64,000 nt of DNA from Mallotus nudiflorus (Eukaryota; Streptophyta; Magnoliopsida; Malpighiales; Euphorbiaceae). The notes beneath the pieces are model-generated. The model saw nothing but the letters and a program-made list of their open reading frames with translations. It did no database searches and was not told where the DNA came from. Shown one piece after another: positions 1-11,872 of the stretch (positions are counted from its first letter, which is position 1; every line of letters begins with the position of its first letter). The position numbers and the translations under genes are program-made. The stretch spans positions 2,232,001 through 2,296,000 of the forward strand of contig CANTUR010000282.1 in the NCBI GenBank assembly GCA_947683625.1. Reading direction: 5' to 3'.

Positions 1-289
1 TGTGAATTAAAGTATTGGATTTCATGTATTTTATTTAAAGAGATGTGTTATATTGAAACTGGATTTGTATTAAAAAGATTTTATATATATGTGATGAGAT
101 GAGACTTGATTTAAATCCAGTGGTGAAAATGTTATCATTATATTTATGATTTTTATTTTCGCTGCATATAATATGGTTATTGTTATTATTGCATGATTTA
201 TTTTATTTTTTAGGCTTGCTACGGGTTCCGGATTCGAAAGAATTCCCGTTCCCTAGCGCCGGTCATGGCCCCTATTTTGGGTCGTGACA
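1..289 (+). mobile_element. 3' end of a Tekay/Del-type Ty3/gypsy LTR
   Basis: The last 80 bases (about 210-289) match, on the same strand, the end of the solo LTR at 58475-58550, and in reverse complement the LTR ends at 5910, 8479 and 8653. The LTR ends with the canonical CA (GTCGTGACA, 281-289). Directly after it comes minus-strand integrase sequence of element A, so this LTR inserted into that older element, with GATAG (290-294) as the likely right target duplication. The left end lies outside the window, so I cannot tell a solo LTR from a 3' LTR of a whole element. Confidence 0.8.
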
Positions 290-1163
290 GATAGGCAACC
301 ATGCCAACTTTTTTCAAAATCTCGAAAGGTCCAATGTATCTCAATGTTAACTTTCCTTTCTTACCAAACCTCTTGCACCTTTCATCGGTGACACCTTCAA
401 ATATACATAATCCCTAACCTGAAATTCCACATCCTTGCATTTTAGATCCGTATAGCTTTTTTATCTACCAGTTGTTGTTCCCAATCTCCTTTTGATCAAT
501 GCAACCTTCTCTTATGCATCCTGGATGATTTTAGGTCCAGTTAACTCTCTTTCCCCAATCTCATCTTAACACAAAGGGGACCTACACTTCCTTCTATATA
601 AAGCTTCATACGGTGCCATTTCAATACTATTATGGTAGCTATTATTGTAAGCAAACTCTACCAATGACAAATGATCATCCCAACTACCTCCAAGATCCAT
701 CACACACATTCTCAATATGCCTTCAAGTGTCTGGATCATCCTCTCAGATTAACCATTTGTTTAAGGGTGAAAAGTAGTACTGAAATCAAGTCTAATGCTT
801 ATTGCTTCTTGCAATTTCTACCAAAATCAATAGATGAACACTGAACCTCTATCAGATACAATTGAAATAAACACTCCATAAAGGCACACAATATAATTGA
901 CATATAGCTTAGCCAACTTGGCTACAGAATAAGTAGCTTTAACTAGTAGGAAGTGAGCTAATTTGGTTAACCAGTCCACTATCACACAGATGGAATTGTA
1001 TCAATCCTTTGAATGAGGTAACCTTGTCACAAAATCCATAGCGATTCTCTCACATTTCCACTTAGGGATGGAAAGAGATTGAAACTTTCTAGAAGGCTTC
1101 TGATGCTCAGCTTTCACCTGCTAATAAGTCAAACACTTAGAGAAAAAATTAGCTACATCCTTA

Positions 1164-2677
1164 TATTGGGATTCGTGATTCAACAACGTAGCAAAAATTA
1201 AAAATTTTAATCATAAACCCTAACCCAGATCCAAGTAATTCGATTAATTAATTTAGAACTAGGGTTTTCAAATCTTACCACAAATGCAGAAGAGGCAATA
1301 TTTCTGGAAGGCAGAGAGGAGGTTCACTCCGGTGACACTTTACATCGAGCTTTTGATTTTGATAGTTCGGATCAAGACGTCTCTAAAAGAATCCATCCTC
1401 CACAAGCGTCCATACAAACAACCCTTAATTAAAATGAAAAACTTCGTGTGCTAGCACTTCTCTTAATTTCTTATAAATCAAGAACAAAAACACTATGTGT
1501 TTTCATTTTTCTAAGAGGAGAAAAATGAATTTTTGGTGGCTAATGATTGAGTTAGTGAAACCCTAGAGAATATAATATATTTATAGACCTTTAATTAGGG
1601 TTTCACTTACCAAAATAACTTTTTGGTAATTTTTCAATTATTCTTATTCTGATTTTATTTAAAATTAAATTAGAAATAATATTCTATTTGTTTAAGATAA
1701 CCTTTACCTTAAATAAATAAACTATTTATTTATTTCCATATAGCATATTTGGGCTTGTCAAACCTATATCCATTTTTGGGCCTGTTATAAGTGTGTGACC
1801 TTGTAGGTTTACATAACGTTGGCAGTAGGCCTTAAATTTCTATTTAGGCCTACAAGTCATAAGTGGCCTCTAGCAAGACATTATGACTACCCAAGTCATG
1901 TGAAGTCAATAATCCGACATAACCTAATTTATAATAAATATTGTAATCCCTTTGTCACATGATATCTTGATTGAATATAAGGCATAGTTTATGTCATCCT
2001 TATATAATTCAATCATATTATTTCTTGATTCTAAGTAGACTGAGAATGATAACTTTTTATCAATTCACTTTAGCATGGCCATGCATTTTCCTCTGTCTAT
2101 CTTATCAAGGGGCCCATAGATATCTAACTCAGATTAAATGAGGGAAAAATTCCTTCTCAATCACTCACATTCCTCACATAACTCATTTTATATCCAACAA
2201 TAATCTACTTAATCATCCTGTTAAAGACAATGTTAGATTGTGTCAAAACATATAATAGTTATGTAGAAATCCATGATGATTTCAAGGTTAAAGGACTAAA
2301 TCAATATTATTATTATGAGAATTACTTATGATAATTATCTATGTAGTATTCTCATGATGGGTCAATCCAGTACATTATTTTCCAAATAAGTACCTATGAG
2401 TTTACTTAATATCTCATATTCATGATCAGTAAAACATAATCATCAATCAACATTATACTAGCCATAATATATTGTTATGACTAAGGATAATTTGAATAGA
2501 ACTCATATTTAATCTAAGGGTTTTACTATCAAGTCACATACTTGATGATTTTAGTAAGAATTGACTATTTAAGTAATTATTATAACATAAAATGATAATG
2601 AAAAATCCTCTTTATTAAATAAAATGATAAAGTTAAAATATGGTCATACATAATTAACCTAGTGCATATCACTAACA
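1164..2677 (-). mobile_element. Solo LTR inserted in element A integrase
   Basis: Aligning element A with element B shows 1.5 kb of extra sequence in the integrase zinc-binding region. On the minus strand the insert starts TGTTAGTGATATGCACTAG and ends CCCAATA (expected CCCAACA). It carries a TATA-like TATAAATATA and a transcribed-leader-like region with AACCCTAG motifs. The flanks CCTTA (1159-1163) and ACTTC (2678-2682) each differ by one base from the CCTTC found at the same place in element B, as expected for an old 5-bp target duplication. There is no internal retrotransposon sequence, so this is a solo LTR left by recombination. I cannot assign its family; it is unlike the Tekay-type LTRs around it. 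Confidence 0.75.
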
Positions 2678-3782
2678 ACTTCTTCGTACCATCTCACCAA
2701 TATAGATCCTTAATGTTGTAGTACATTTTAGTAACACTTGGATGTACACTACAAGTTACAGAATGCGCTTCTTCTATGATCTCTTCTCTTAAATTATCCA
2801 CATCAGGAACACATAATCTTTCACTAATCCAAAGAATAACTTTATCGTTTGAGACTGAAATTAGTGAACTTTTCTTTACGAATCTTCTTTATATGTTTTA
2901 CTAGAACTGTATCTTGATTCTAAGCTGCCTTGATCTTATTCCTTAATATAAATTTGATTTTGAACTGAGCTAGCAATCCTCTTTATCTACTTATCTTCAT
3001 CATCAACCCTTGATCGACTAACTTGTGCAACTCTTGGATCAAAGGTCTCCTCTCCACATTGATGTGAGTAAAACTACCCGAGAACTTTCTAATCAAGGCA
3101 TATACTACCATATTAGCCTTGCCTAGATGGTATAAGATATCACAGTCATAATCCTTTAGGAGTTCTAACCATCTTCTTTGCCTCAAGTTTAGATTTTTCT
3201 ATTGAAAAATGTACTTTAGGCTTTTATAATCAGTGAAAATTTCACAAGTCACCCCGTACAGATAATGTCTCCAAATCTTGAGAGCAAAGATTAATGCAGC
3301 CATCTTTAGGTCATGAGTAGGTTAGTTCTACTCATGCTTCTTTAACTATCTGGAAACATAAGCTACTACTTTACCATTTTGCATTAACACACAACCTAGG
3401 CCAACTCTGGAAGCATCGTAATAAGCAGTGAACTTGTCTACTCCATTAGGAAAAGTCAACACTAGAGCTATAGTCAACTTCTCATTCAGTAGCTGAAAAC
3501 TATTCTCATAAGCCTCTGACCACATGAACTTCACATTCTTCTAAGTCAGATGGGTCATAGGTGATGCAATTCTTAAGAAATCTTGCACATATCTCCTATA
3601 GTACCCGGCTAAACCTAAGAAACTTTGAATCTCAATGACTGTTGTCAGTCTAGGCCATTTAGACTCTGCCTCAATCTTCTATTAATCAACCTGAATACCA
3701 TCTTTAGATACCTCATGTCCAAGGAATGCTACACTCTCCATCCAGAAATCACACTTCGAGAATTTAGCATAAAGCTAATGAT

Positions 3783-3844
3783 CTCAAGTGATATACATGC
3801 TCTCAAGTGATATACATGTAGCACTATTCTCAAGTGATATACAT
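3783..3844. repeat. Three copies of a 16-bp motif in element A RT
   Basis: CTCAAGTGATATACAT occurs at 3783-3798, 3802-3817 and 3829-3844. The matching place in element B (14210-14225) has a single copy, so this is a local expansion inside the dead reverse-transcriptase sequence. Confidence 0.85.
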
Positions 3845-5909
3845 ACTCTTTCATACTCTTCGAATACACCAATATATCATCAATAAAGACCACTACAGAT
3901 TGATCCATAAATGGTCTAAACACCATGTTCATCAAATCCATGAAAGTAGCACGTGCATTAGTTAATCTGAAGGACATCACTAAAAATTCATAGTGGCCAT
4001 ATCTTGTACGAAATGTCATTTTAGGAACATTAACTTCACTGATTTGTAACTAATGATAGCCCGACCTCAAGTTGATCATGGAGAAGAACTATGCACCTTG
4101 AAGTTGGTCAAACAAATCATCTATCTTTGGAAGAGGATACTTGTTCTTAACTGTTACCTTATTTAGTTCTCTATAATTAATATACAATTTCAGTGTACCG
4201 TCCTTCTTGTTCATATATAGGACTAGTGCACCCTAAGGAGAAATACTGGGTCTATCAAAATTCTTGTCCAACAACTCTTGTAATTGCTTTTTTAACTCTT
4301 TCAACTTTGTAGAGCCATCCTATAAGGCGACATTGAGATAGGAGTTGTGCTTAGGACCATATCAATATAGAATTCAACCTCCCTATTAGGTGGTAAACCT
4401 AACAACTCATCAGAAAAGACATCTAGGAACTCATATGCTACTGGAACATACAAGATGAATGTCTTCTCTACTGTAGTATCCTAACTAATGCCAAGTATCC
4501 CTAACACCATTTTCTCAGTATCTTTCTAGTCGTGATGGTGGAGATAAGATTTTGAGGTACAAAACTCTTGTCACCCACAAACTTAAATTCCTCTTCACCC
4601 CAAATTCTGAAAATCACCTCCTTGCTATAAAAATCCACAACAGCATGATGTTGAGACAACCAAGACAACCAATCCATTCTTGAAATTACATCAAGTCAAT
4701 TACACCCAAAAGGACTGAATCTATGAATAACTCTCTAAATTTTAATCCTATGCTCGGATGCTAATATACATCAAACTTAATCATATAACATACAATTCTA
4801 CCAATCTCCTCTTATACTGTATCATATCTATAGCATAACGTGAAAAATTTAAGAGTTCATGAGTATTCTTCTCAACTGACCGCTCTTCTCTTACTATGTG
4901 CAATATCCGCCATGTGTAATTATCCCTCTTTGAAGATGGATGGAAGTATCTTAAAAATCACTCTTTAAACTTCAAACATGTCACAATAGTCATATAAAGC
5001 TAATTTGACTGCATGCACCAATCTTATGCTATAGTTAAAACTGAGAACTTCACCCTCAAAGAGTACAAAAATGTTTCATCTATATTAGTCATCTTCTAAT
5101 TCCTTCATCAAAGCATATTTAAAATAATTTTCATGCTTGGTTAAGTGTTACCAAGTCCTTATTAATCCTGGCTATCCCAGCCATAAATATTGCAAGTTCG
5201 AATTTAAAGGCTACATGTACCTCTTAAAATAACTACTTTGGCCTCTAACCTACCCCTATACTAGATAGGTGTAGTAGGGGCTGAAATTATAATCACAACT
5301 TCAACTTGAAATGACTGGTTATCAATATATATTGTCTATATGGTAAAAGAAGTTTGCATTCACCTCACTTGAAAAGACATGGTCACCAATAAGATTTAAA
5401 ATATGGAATTTATGCGAAACTGACATATATTAAGCCATCTATTGAAATAAAGGGTATATAGGTGGTACCACTTGAGGCATAACTGCTGTATCTTGCTGAA
5501 CTCCTGGTGCATGGGTAGTATCATTGAAACCCTGAGACATAGGCTCCTCATTTTGTTGTTCCTATTATCTACAATGACTACTTGGCCCTCTAGATCCACC
5601 TCTACCCCTATGCCTAGCTAGCTGCACATAGGGTAGAACCTTATCTTTAAAAGACTCTTCGTCATCGGTCTCATCGATCGATGGAGCAACTTACGCTCGC
5701 CACATTCTTGAAAGAAAAAAAAAATAAAACATACAATTCAAACAATCATAGACAACAAACAAACACTATAACAGTTACATGGAAAACTAAAAGTAAGGAA
5801 GACTTTTTAAGGACATGGTCGAACCTAATTTTGCTGCATTAGTTTTAAAGAAAACACAACTCTGCTAACCTAAGTCCACAATACTAAACCTAGGCTCTAA
5901 TACTAACTT

Positions 5910-7984
5910 TGTCATAACCTAAATTGAGGATTATGATCGATATTAAGGAACGGGAATTCACATGAATCCGGAACCTGTAGCAAGCCTTAAATTAAAAATT
6001 CAAACAAACATACTACAAAAATGCCTCAAAATTAAAAATTTTAATGACATAATCAAAACTTTCATAAATAAAATCATCATAAATATATTCAGATACAAAA
6101 CTACTATCAAAATCAACATACCATGATACCATAATTATGTACTACTACTGTAATGTCTACAAAATACAAGAAGGTGATAGTTCAAAAATTATATAAATCG
6201 GCTGAAGATGAAAGGGTCTGGCAAAGAGGACTAACAAGGGAGGTCTGACGTAAAAAATCTTGAAAAAAATATTTGAGGGGGGTCAGACCTCATTAAATGA
6301 ATTATTATTATATATATACATGCAGATGTTCGAAATCATATTTCACATCAAACAATTAAATGCATAAAAGTTTGGGTGGAGGATCGGAGCAAAACCTTAA
6401 AATATTATGTAACCTCGATCACTCAACCTCACTAGTCAACAGACTCACTTAATTCCAAAATATTTCTCTTCTCACATTTTGGATAGTAAATTGGCCCTGA
6501 GACACTAAGTCAACTGAGCTACCGCAGTCTCACTGCCTATATGATTGGTCCCGAGACACTAGGTCAACCGAGCTTCCACCTTCACACCACTTTCTCATCA
6601 TAAATCTCAATAATCAATTATTCATATCTCACATCAATAAATTCCATAATATCAATCCTAACATTTTAACGTATCGGTGCACACACAGTCATAGTATAAC
6701 CCACTAGGTAGCATGTTCTGCTATTATCCTCCAAAATATTTTATCAAAAATAATTAAATAAATAAAATCTTATTAAATATGTAAAGCATCTAATTTATAC
6801 AAATAAACATTCAACTTTATATATATATGCAAACAAACATATATATAAAACAATAACAATTAATGTTTAATGCAATATGACATAATAAAATTCATATTTT
6901 ATTAAAAACATAGATGCCAATAATTTCTCTACATACAATGCATATATATAATAATAAATCACAGTACTACTGCACTCATATATTTTGGTTCGGCTGGCTC
7001 GATCTGGTCGGCCTAATTCGTGGTACAACTAAGAAAAAATAATAATATTATTATAATTAAATTTTTAATTTTATACTTCTAGAATTTCTAAAGAACAACT
7101 CAATTTAGAACACGACTCAACTAAAACTCAAAACTTAGGATCGACCTGATGTTATGCTTTTTGAGAAATCTATAGAAAATTCAGCAGAATCTCCTTTGTA
7201 AAACGGACATCCCTCTATAAAAATAGAGTCGATCCTGCACATAAACACACTTCAAATAATTTCACAACACCACATCTCGAGTTGGCCCCCTAAACTACTA
7301 TTTATGCCAACCAAGAACCAATTCAATTCACAATTAAAAAAAATTCCATAAATTCCAATAATTCACCAAAAAATAAAAAAAATCATTTAAATATCACAAA
7401 TTAATTTATTGACATAATAAAAGTATAAAAATATTTATTTCTAAAATAAATAATAAAATCCTCATTCATAATTAAATTTCATTATTAAAAATTTATTCTA
7501 CCAATATTCAAAATTAAATAGCATTAATTACAATTAATTATTTAATTTGCTTAAATATATAATAAAAATAAATAAAAACTCACTTAATTTTAAAAATAAT
7601 AAATAAAATTTATTATTCAAATATTTTCTGGAAATTACTAAAAATTAGCTAAAAATAGTAAATAATTCATAAAAATTAATTTACTAATTTTCATTATTCA
7701 AAAACTGTCTAAAACCTAATAATTAATAATAATTTCAATTAAAATATAAAAATTACTAATTTTTCCAAAAATTCATTTTTCACATAAATATTCAAAAATT
7801 TATAATAAAAATTCGATACAGAATTTTAATAAATTTTCTTCATGAAGTTTGCTCAAAATACATCAAAGAATTTATTAAAAATATAAAATTTTCTCGAGCC
7901 ATAAACAGTAATCTTGAATAGTGTTAGTGTTCGGAATAATGTCATTTCAAAAATCAATTAAAAAATTAAATCTAATTTATATTT
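5910..7984 (-). mobile_element. Partial 5' LTR of element A
   Basis: The LTR starts on the + strand with TGTCATAACC directly beside the primer-binding-site-like sequence of element A, so it is its 5' LTR. Blocks shared with the complete LTR at 8653-11852 appear in the same order: the terminal 80 bp, a TCAGACCTC block near 6290, the duplicated GAGACACT/GTCAAC block (6492-6580), and the hairpin block (7190-7250). The outer part of the LTR is missing: homology breaks at about 7984, where a second copy of an inner LTR segment begins. Confidence 0.7.
6524..7006. repeat. Direct repeat, copy 1 (about 483 bp)
   Basis: This segment, from the GCAGTCTCACTGCC motif to CTGGTC, is repeated at 7985-8478 with scattered substitutions and small indels. 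It is an inner part of the Tekay-type LTR. Confidence 0.8.
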
Positions 7985-8652
7985 TTCCTGCAGTCTCACT
8001 GCCAGCATAATTGGCCCCGAGACACTAGATCAACCGAGCTTCTACAATCACACCACTCTCTCATCATAAATCTCAATAATCAATTATTCATATCTTACAT
8101 CAAAAAATTTCATAATATCAATCATAACATTTTAATGTATTGGTGCACACACAATCATAGTGTAACCCACTAGATAACATGTTCTACTGCTATCCCTCAA
8201 AATATTTTATAAAAAATAATTAAATAAATAAAATCATATTAAATATGTAAAACATTCAATTTATACAAATAAATATTCAACTTTATATATATGAAAACAA
8301 ATATATATATATATATATATAACAATTAATATTTAACATAATATGGCATAATAAAATTTATATTTTATTAAAAATATAGATGCCAATAATTTCTCCATAT
8401 GCAATGCATACATATAATAATAACTTACAGTACTACTGCATTCATTTGTTCCGGTTCAACTGGCTTGGTCTGGTCATGTCATGACCCAAAACAGGGGGTT
8501 ATGACCGGCACTAGGGAACGAGAATTCTTTCGAATCCAGAACCTGTTGCAAGCCTTAAAATAAAATAAAAACATGCAATAATAATAAAAAAAATAAAATA
8601 TTTTACAGCGAAAATAAATCTCATAAATAATAAAATAATAATCCACCGATAG
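7985..8652 (-). mobile_element. Scrambled LTR patch: repeat copy 2 plus a 174-bp LTR end
   Basis: 7985-8478 repeats 6524-7006. At about 8479 a new LTR terminus begins (TGTCATGACCC...), matching the first 170 bases of the LTR at 8653 but clearly diverged from it. It breaks off at 8652, where the complete LTR of element B starts. The simplest reading is nested insertion: an LTR end landed in an older LTR fragment and was then split by element B. Confidence 0.7.
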
Positions 8653-11600
8653 TGTCACGATCCAAAACAGGGGCCATGACCGGCGTTAGGGAACGGGAAT
8701 TCTTTCGACTCCGAAACCCGTAGCAAGCCTAAAAATAAAATAAACGTGCAATAATAATAATAACAATATCAAATGCAGCGGAAATGAAAATCATAAATAT
8801 CACAATAGTATTTTCATCAACTGGATTTAAGTTAAATCTCATCTTATATATATATAAATCTTTTAATACAAATCCAGTTCATATAATACAATATCTCACA
8901 TAAATAAAATACATAAAATCCCACAATTTAATTTACAACTACTGCAGTGTCTAGATTATAAAAATAAGACTCAAGTAAACAGTTTACACAAAGAATCCGG
9001 GGCGGAAGAAATCCGGCGTATCGGCCTGCTACTGAGGTCTGAAGATGTTGACTCTCCTGAAAAATTATCAACGGAGGGGAGTCAGACCTCACTAAGTGAA
9101 TTATTATAATATATATACATACACACTAAATGAGAATGCATACAATCAACAGTATATATATATCTAATATATATACAGGAAAATACACACAGATGCAATA
9201 ACATCATTTTATATATATTTTATTGAAAATCATCTTTTATGAAGGATCAAATAGAACCCTAGAATATCGCAACCTCAGAAATAGTGTTAGACAACACTCT
9301 AGCCATACAGGCTCACTTAATCTAAATATATCCACTTAATCCATTTAGACAGTAGACTGGCCCCGAGACACTAAGTCAACCGAGCTCCAACAGTCTGACT
9401 GCCAGTGTGATTAGCCCCGAGACACTTGGTCAACCGAGCTCCAGCAATCACACCCAAATCACATCACATATATCAATAATCATAATCAATCAATATCCAC
9501 AAATAGTTAGTAATATAGCCTAAATGCTATAGGCGTAACGGTACGTACTCGGTCCTAGTGCTGCCCACTAGGTAGCACGTTCTATCGATATCCTTCATTA
9601 ATAAATATAAAACATTCATTCACAAAAATAAATGATGCATGAAGTTCAATAAAATATCAATATAAACCATATATATACTAGAAATATACCAAAAATAAAC
9701 CAAGTATATTTTGAGTATATATACGTCAAATGAATCTAATCAAATCATAAATTAAGCTAGAAATATATTTAAAAACATTTTAAATATGATTTATTAATAA
9801 AACATGCATATAATTTAATATATACTAAAAATAAACCAAAAATATACTTAAATACAAATCATATTATTTATGCATTTTAATCAAAATAAAACATATATTT
9901 CTAAACCATGCATCCTAAAGCATATATATATAGTATAGTAACTCACCCTAGTGCGTTCCACGAGATGGGTCCGATAGGCCTGATCCACTAGCCCTCGGTC
10001 TCGGCGCAACTAAACAAACAATAATGATAAAAATAAGAATAACCCTAACAGAAATCCTAGAATTCGATCTAGAGTATTAAACACAGCATTGATATTAGGG
10101 TTCGACTGGACATCACGTTTTACGAGAATTCTACCAAAATTTCGGCAGAACCTCCCCTGTAAAATGGACATCTCTCTACTCAAAGAGTAGAGCCGACCCT
10201 GCAAAGAAACATAATTCAAAAAAACTACACAGAGCACAATCAAAATCCCACGGTCGAACTCCAAACTACAGTCTATCGACCGGGGTCCACAAACACAGAA
10301 CAATTCTAAAAATACCAAAAATACCCTTATATCAAAGAAATACATTTTATAAATAGAAATTACATAATTAACCTTAAAACACTGTAAAAACCGATAAAAA
10401 CTCATTTTATTAGAAAAACCATATATTATATATATAATTGAAAATAACTCTCGAAAAATAGTTTTAATTAGTTAAAAATACTAAATAATTTATAAAAATC
10501 ATTTTTATACCTTAAATAACTATTAAAACCAATTAAATTACATTTTTAGCCAATTTAGGGTAAAATTACCAAAATGCCCTTATATACATAAATGTACTAT
10601 AATTACTTCAAAAATTCACCAAAAATTATAAAAATATCCAAAATTATTTTTCTCAACATATCTATCAATAATATTAATAATTAAACTCAATTAACCAATT
10701 AATTTCAATTAAAAACACAATTAACCCTAATTTCCCAAATTTACATAAACTTCAATAATTCAAAATAAATACATAGAAATTCATAAAAATTCCAAATAAA
10801 TTCCTATAATTCATTTAAACACCTAATTTAACCATAAAACACAATTTCATAATTTAAATAATTAATTTTCGAAAATTAGAAAATAATATTAAAATATTCA
10901 AAAATACCCAAAAATCCAAAAAATCTCAAAAAATTCCAAAAAAATTCATAAATGTAGATTAAGATACTAGGATTAACATTTGTGAAGAGAGTTTTCATGA
11001 ATCAATCAAGAAAAATTCGAAAAAAATCAAAAACCCAATATGGCCGAAATGGAAAAATTCAAAACTAAGCAAATCTAGACCATTTAAGCTCAAACCAAAG
11101 CTAGAATCACACTCACCAGAGCTCAAGGAGAAGAAAGAGATCGACAGTGTCAAAAACGGTGGCCGGAATCGCAAGGTGAGGAGAAATGAAATTCTCGACC
11201 GGAAATGAAGAAAAACAGCTTGCCGGCGCCGGGGAAGGAGGCTGGGGGCGGCGGAGAACGGCTAAGGACGAAGGTGGAGCTGCTGGTGGCACACCGACGG
11301 CCGGGGATTGGAGTAGCAGCGGGAGGGGAAGGGTGGTCGCGCGGGAAGAAGAAGAAGAAGAAGAAAAAGAAAAGAAAAGAAAAGAAAAAGAATAGAAAAA
11401 GAAAAAGAAAAAAATAATTTTAATAAAATATTTGAAAAAATCACACCCACACATTTAATATTTAATATTTTAAAATTTAATATTAATTAAAATAATTAAA
11501 TAACACATAAATAAATAATTAATTAATAAAATATTAGGGTGATATACTAAACCCTAATTCAATAAATAATTATACGTATACACGGTGTTTAGTATTTTAA

Positions 11601-11852
11601 AAATATGTATGAGTTCATGCAAGTCTACAAATATATTTAAAATATTTAATAATAAATTATTTACGTGAAAATTTCCCCGAAAATGCAAGTTCCGGGAAAA
11701 TTTTACGTAAAGCACTATAAATAATACACAATAATTAAAATAGGTTTTAAATACACATCAACCTCGTAAAATATCATGATACATATACTAAAATTATTAA
11801 CACTGCATATCCCGATACAATGTTAAAATATTTAAAAACACGGGATATTACA
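8653..11852 (-). mobile_element. Element B 3' LTR, complete (3.2 kb)
   Basis: On the minus strand the LTR starts TGTAATATCCCG (11852) just after a polypurine tract and ends GGATCGTGACA (8653), with TG...CA termini. Its 3.2-kb length suits Tekay/Del chromoviruses. It contains a GC-rich pyrimidine-biased block (about 11160-11395 on the minus strand), a perfect 8-bp-stem hairpin (10174-10192), and a duplicated GAGACACT/GTCAACCGAGCTCC block (9358-9445). The open frames at 11113-11454 are low-complexity Ser-rich translations and not genes. Confidence 0.85.
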
Positions 11853-11872
11853 GTCTTCCCCCCTTACAAGAA
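11853..11872 (-). other. Polypurine tract of element B
   Basis: On the minus strand TTGTAAGGGGGGAAGAC directly precedes the LTR start. This is the usual plus-strand priming site of LTR retrotransposons. Confidence 0.75.

Larger units (their letters stand above)
290..5909 (-). mobile_element. Element A: degenerate Tekay/Del-type Ty3/gypsy internal region
   Basis: This is a decayed gag-pol on the minus strand with many stops and frameshifts. Reading on the minus strand from right to left it shows: a primer-binding-site-like sequence complementary to initiator tRNA-Met next to the LTR (5894-5905); a gag remnant (about 5400-5700, with an Arg/Gly-rich stretch); a protease-like region (about 4500-4750); reverse transcriptase (about 3540-4170, keeping FIDDILVYS around the catalytic Asp pair); RNase H (about 2980-3340); and integrase (290-1163 plus 2678-2800), split by a 1.5-kb solo LTR. 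Similarity is to element B at 11853-14485. Element A is much more eroded, hence older. It cannot encode a functional polyprotein. Confidence 0.85.

Noticed and set aside
8648..8652. GATAG flanks both the + strand LTR (290-294) and the minus-strand LTR of element B (8648-8652), suggesting the two could be ends of one rearranged insertion.
   Set aside because: A 5-bp match occurs by chance, the contexts differ (integrase at one site, LTR at the other), and no further homology supports an inversion.
8641..8652. AATCCACCGATAG resembles integrase sequence of element B near 12192 (AATCCAACCGATATG).
   Set aside because: The surrounding bases continue in LTR homology (compare TTCACCACTGG in other LTR copies), so the resemblance is chance.
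11113..11454. Open frames of 113, 69, 70 and 62 residues overlapping on both strands.
   Set aside because: All are low-complexity Ser/Phe or Lys/Glu translations of a GC-rich LTR block, with no domain and overlapping frames.
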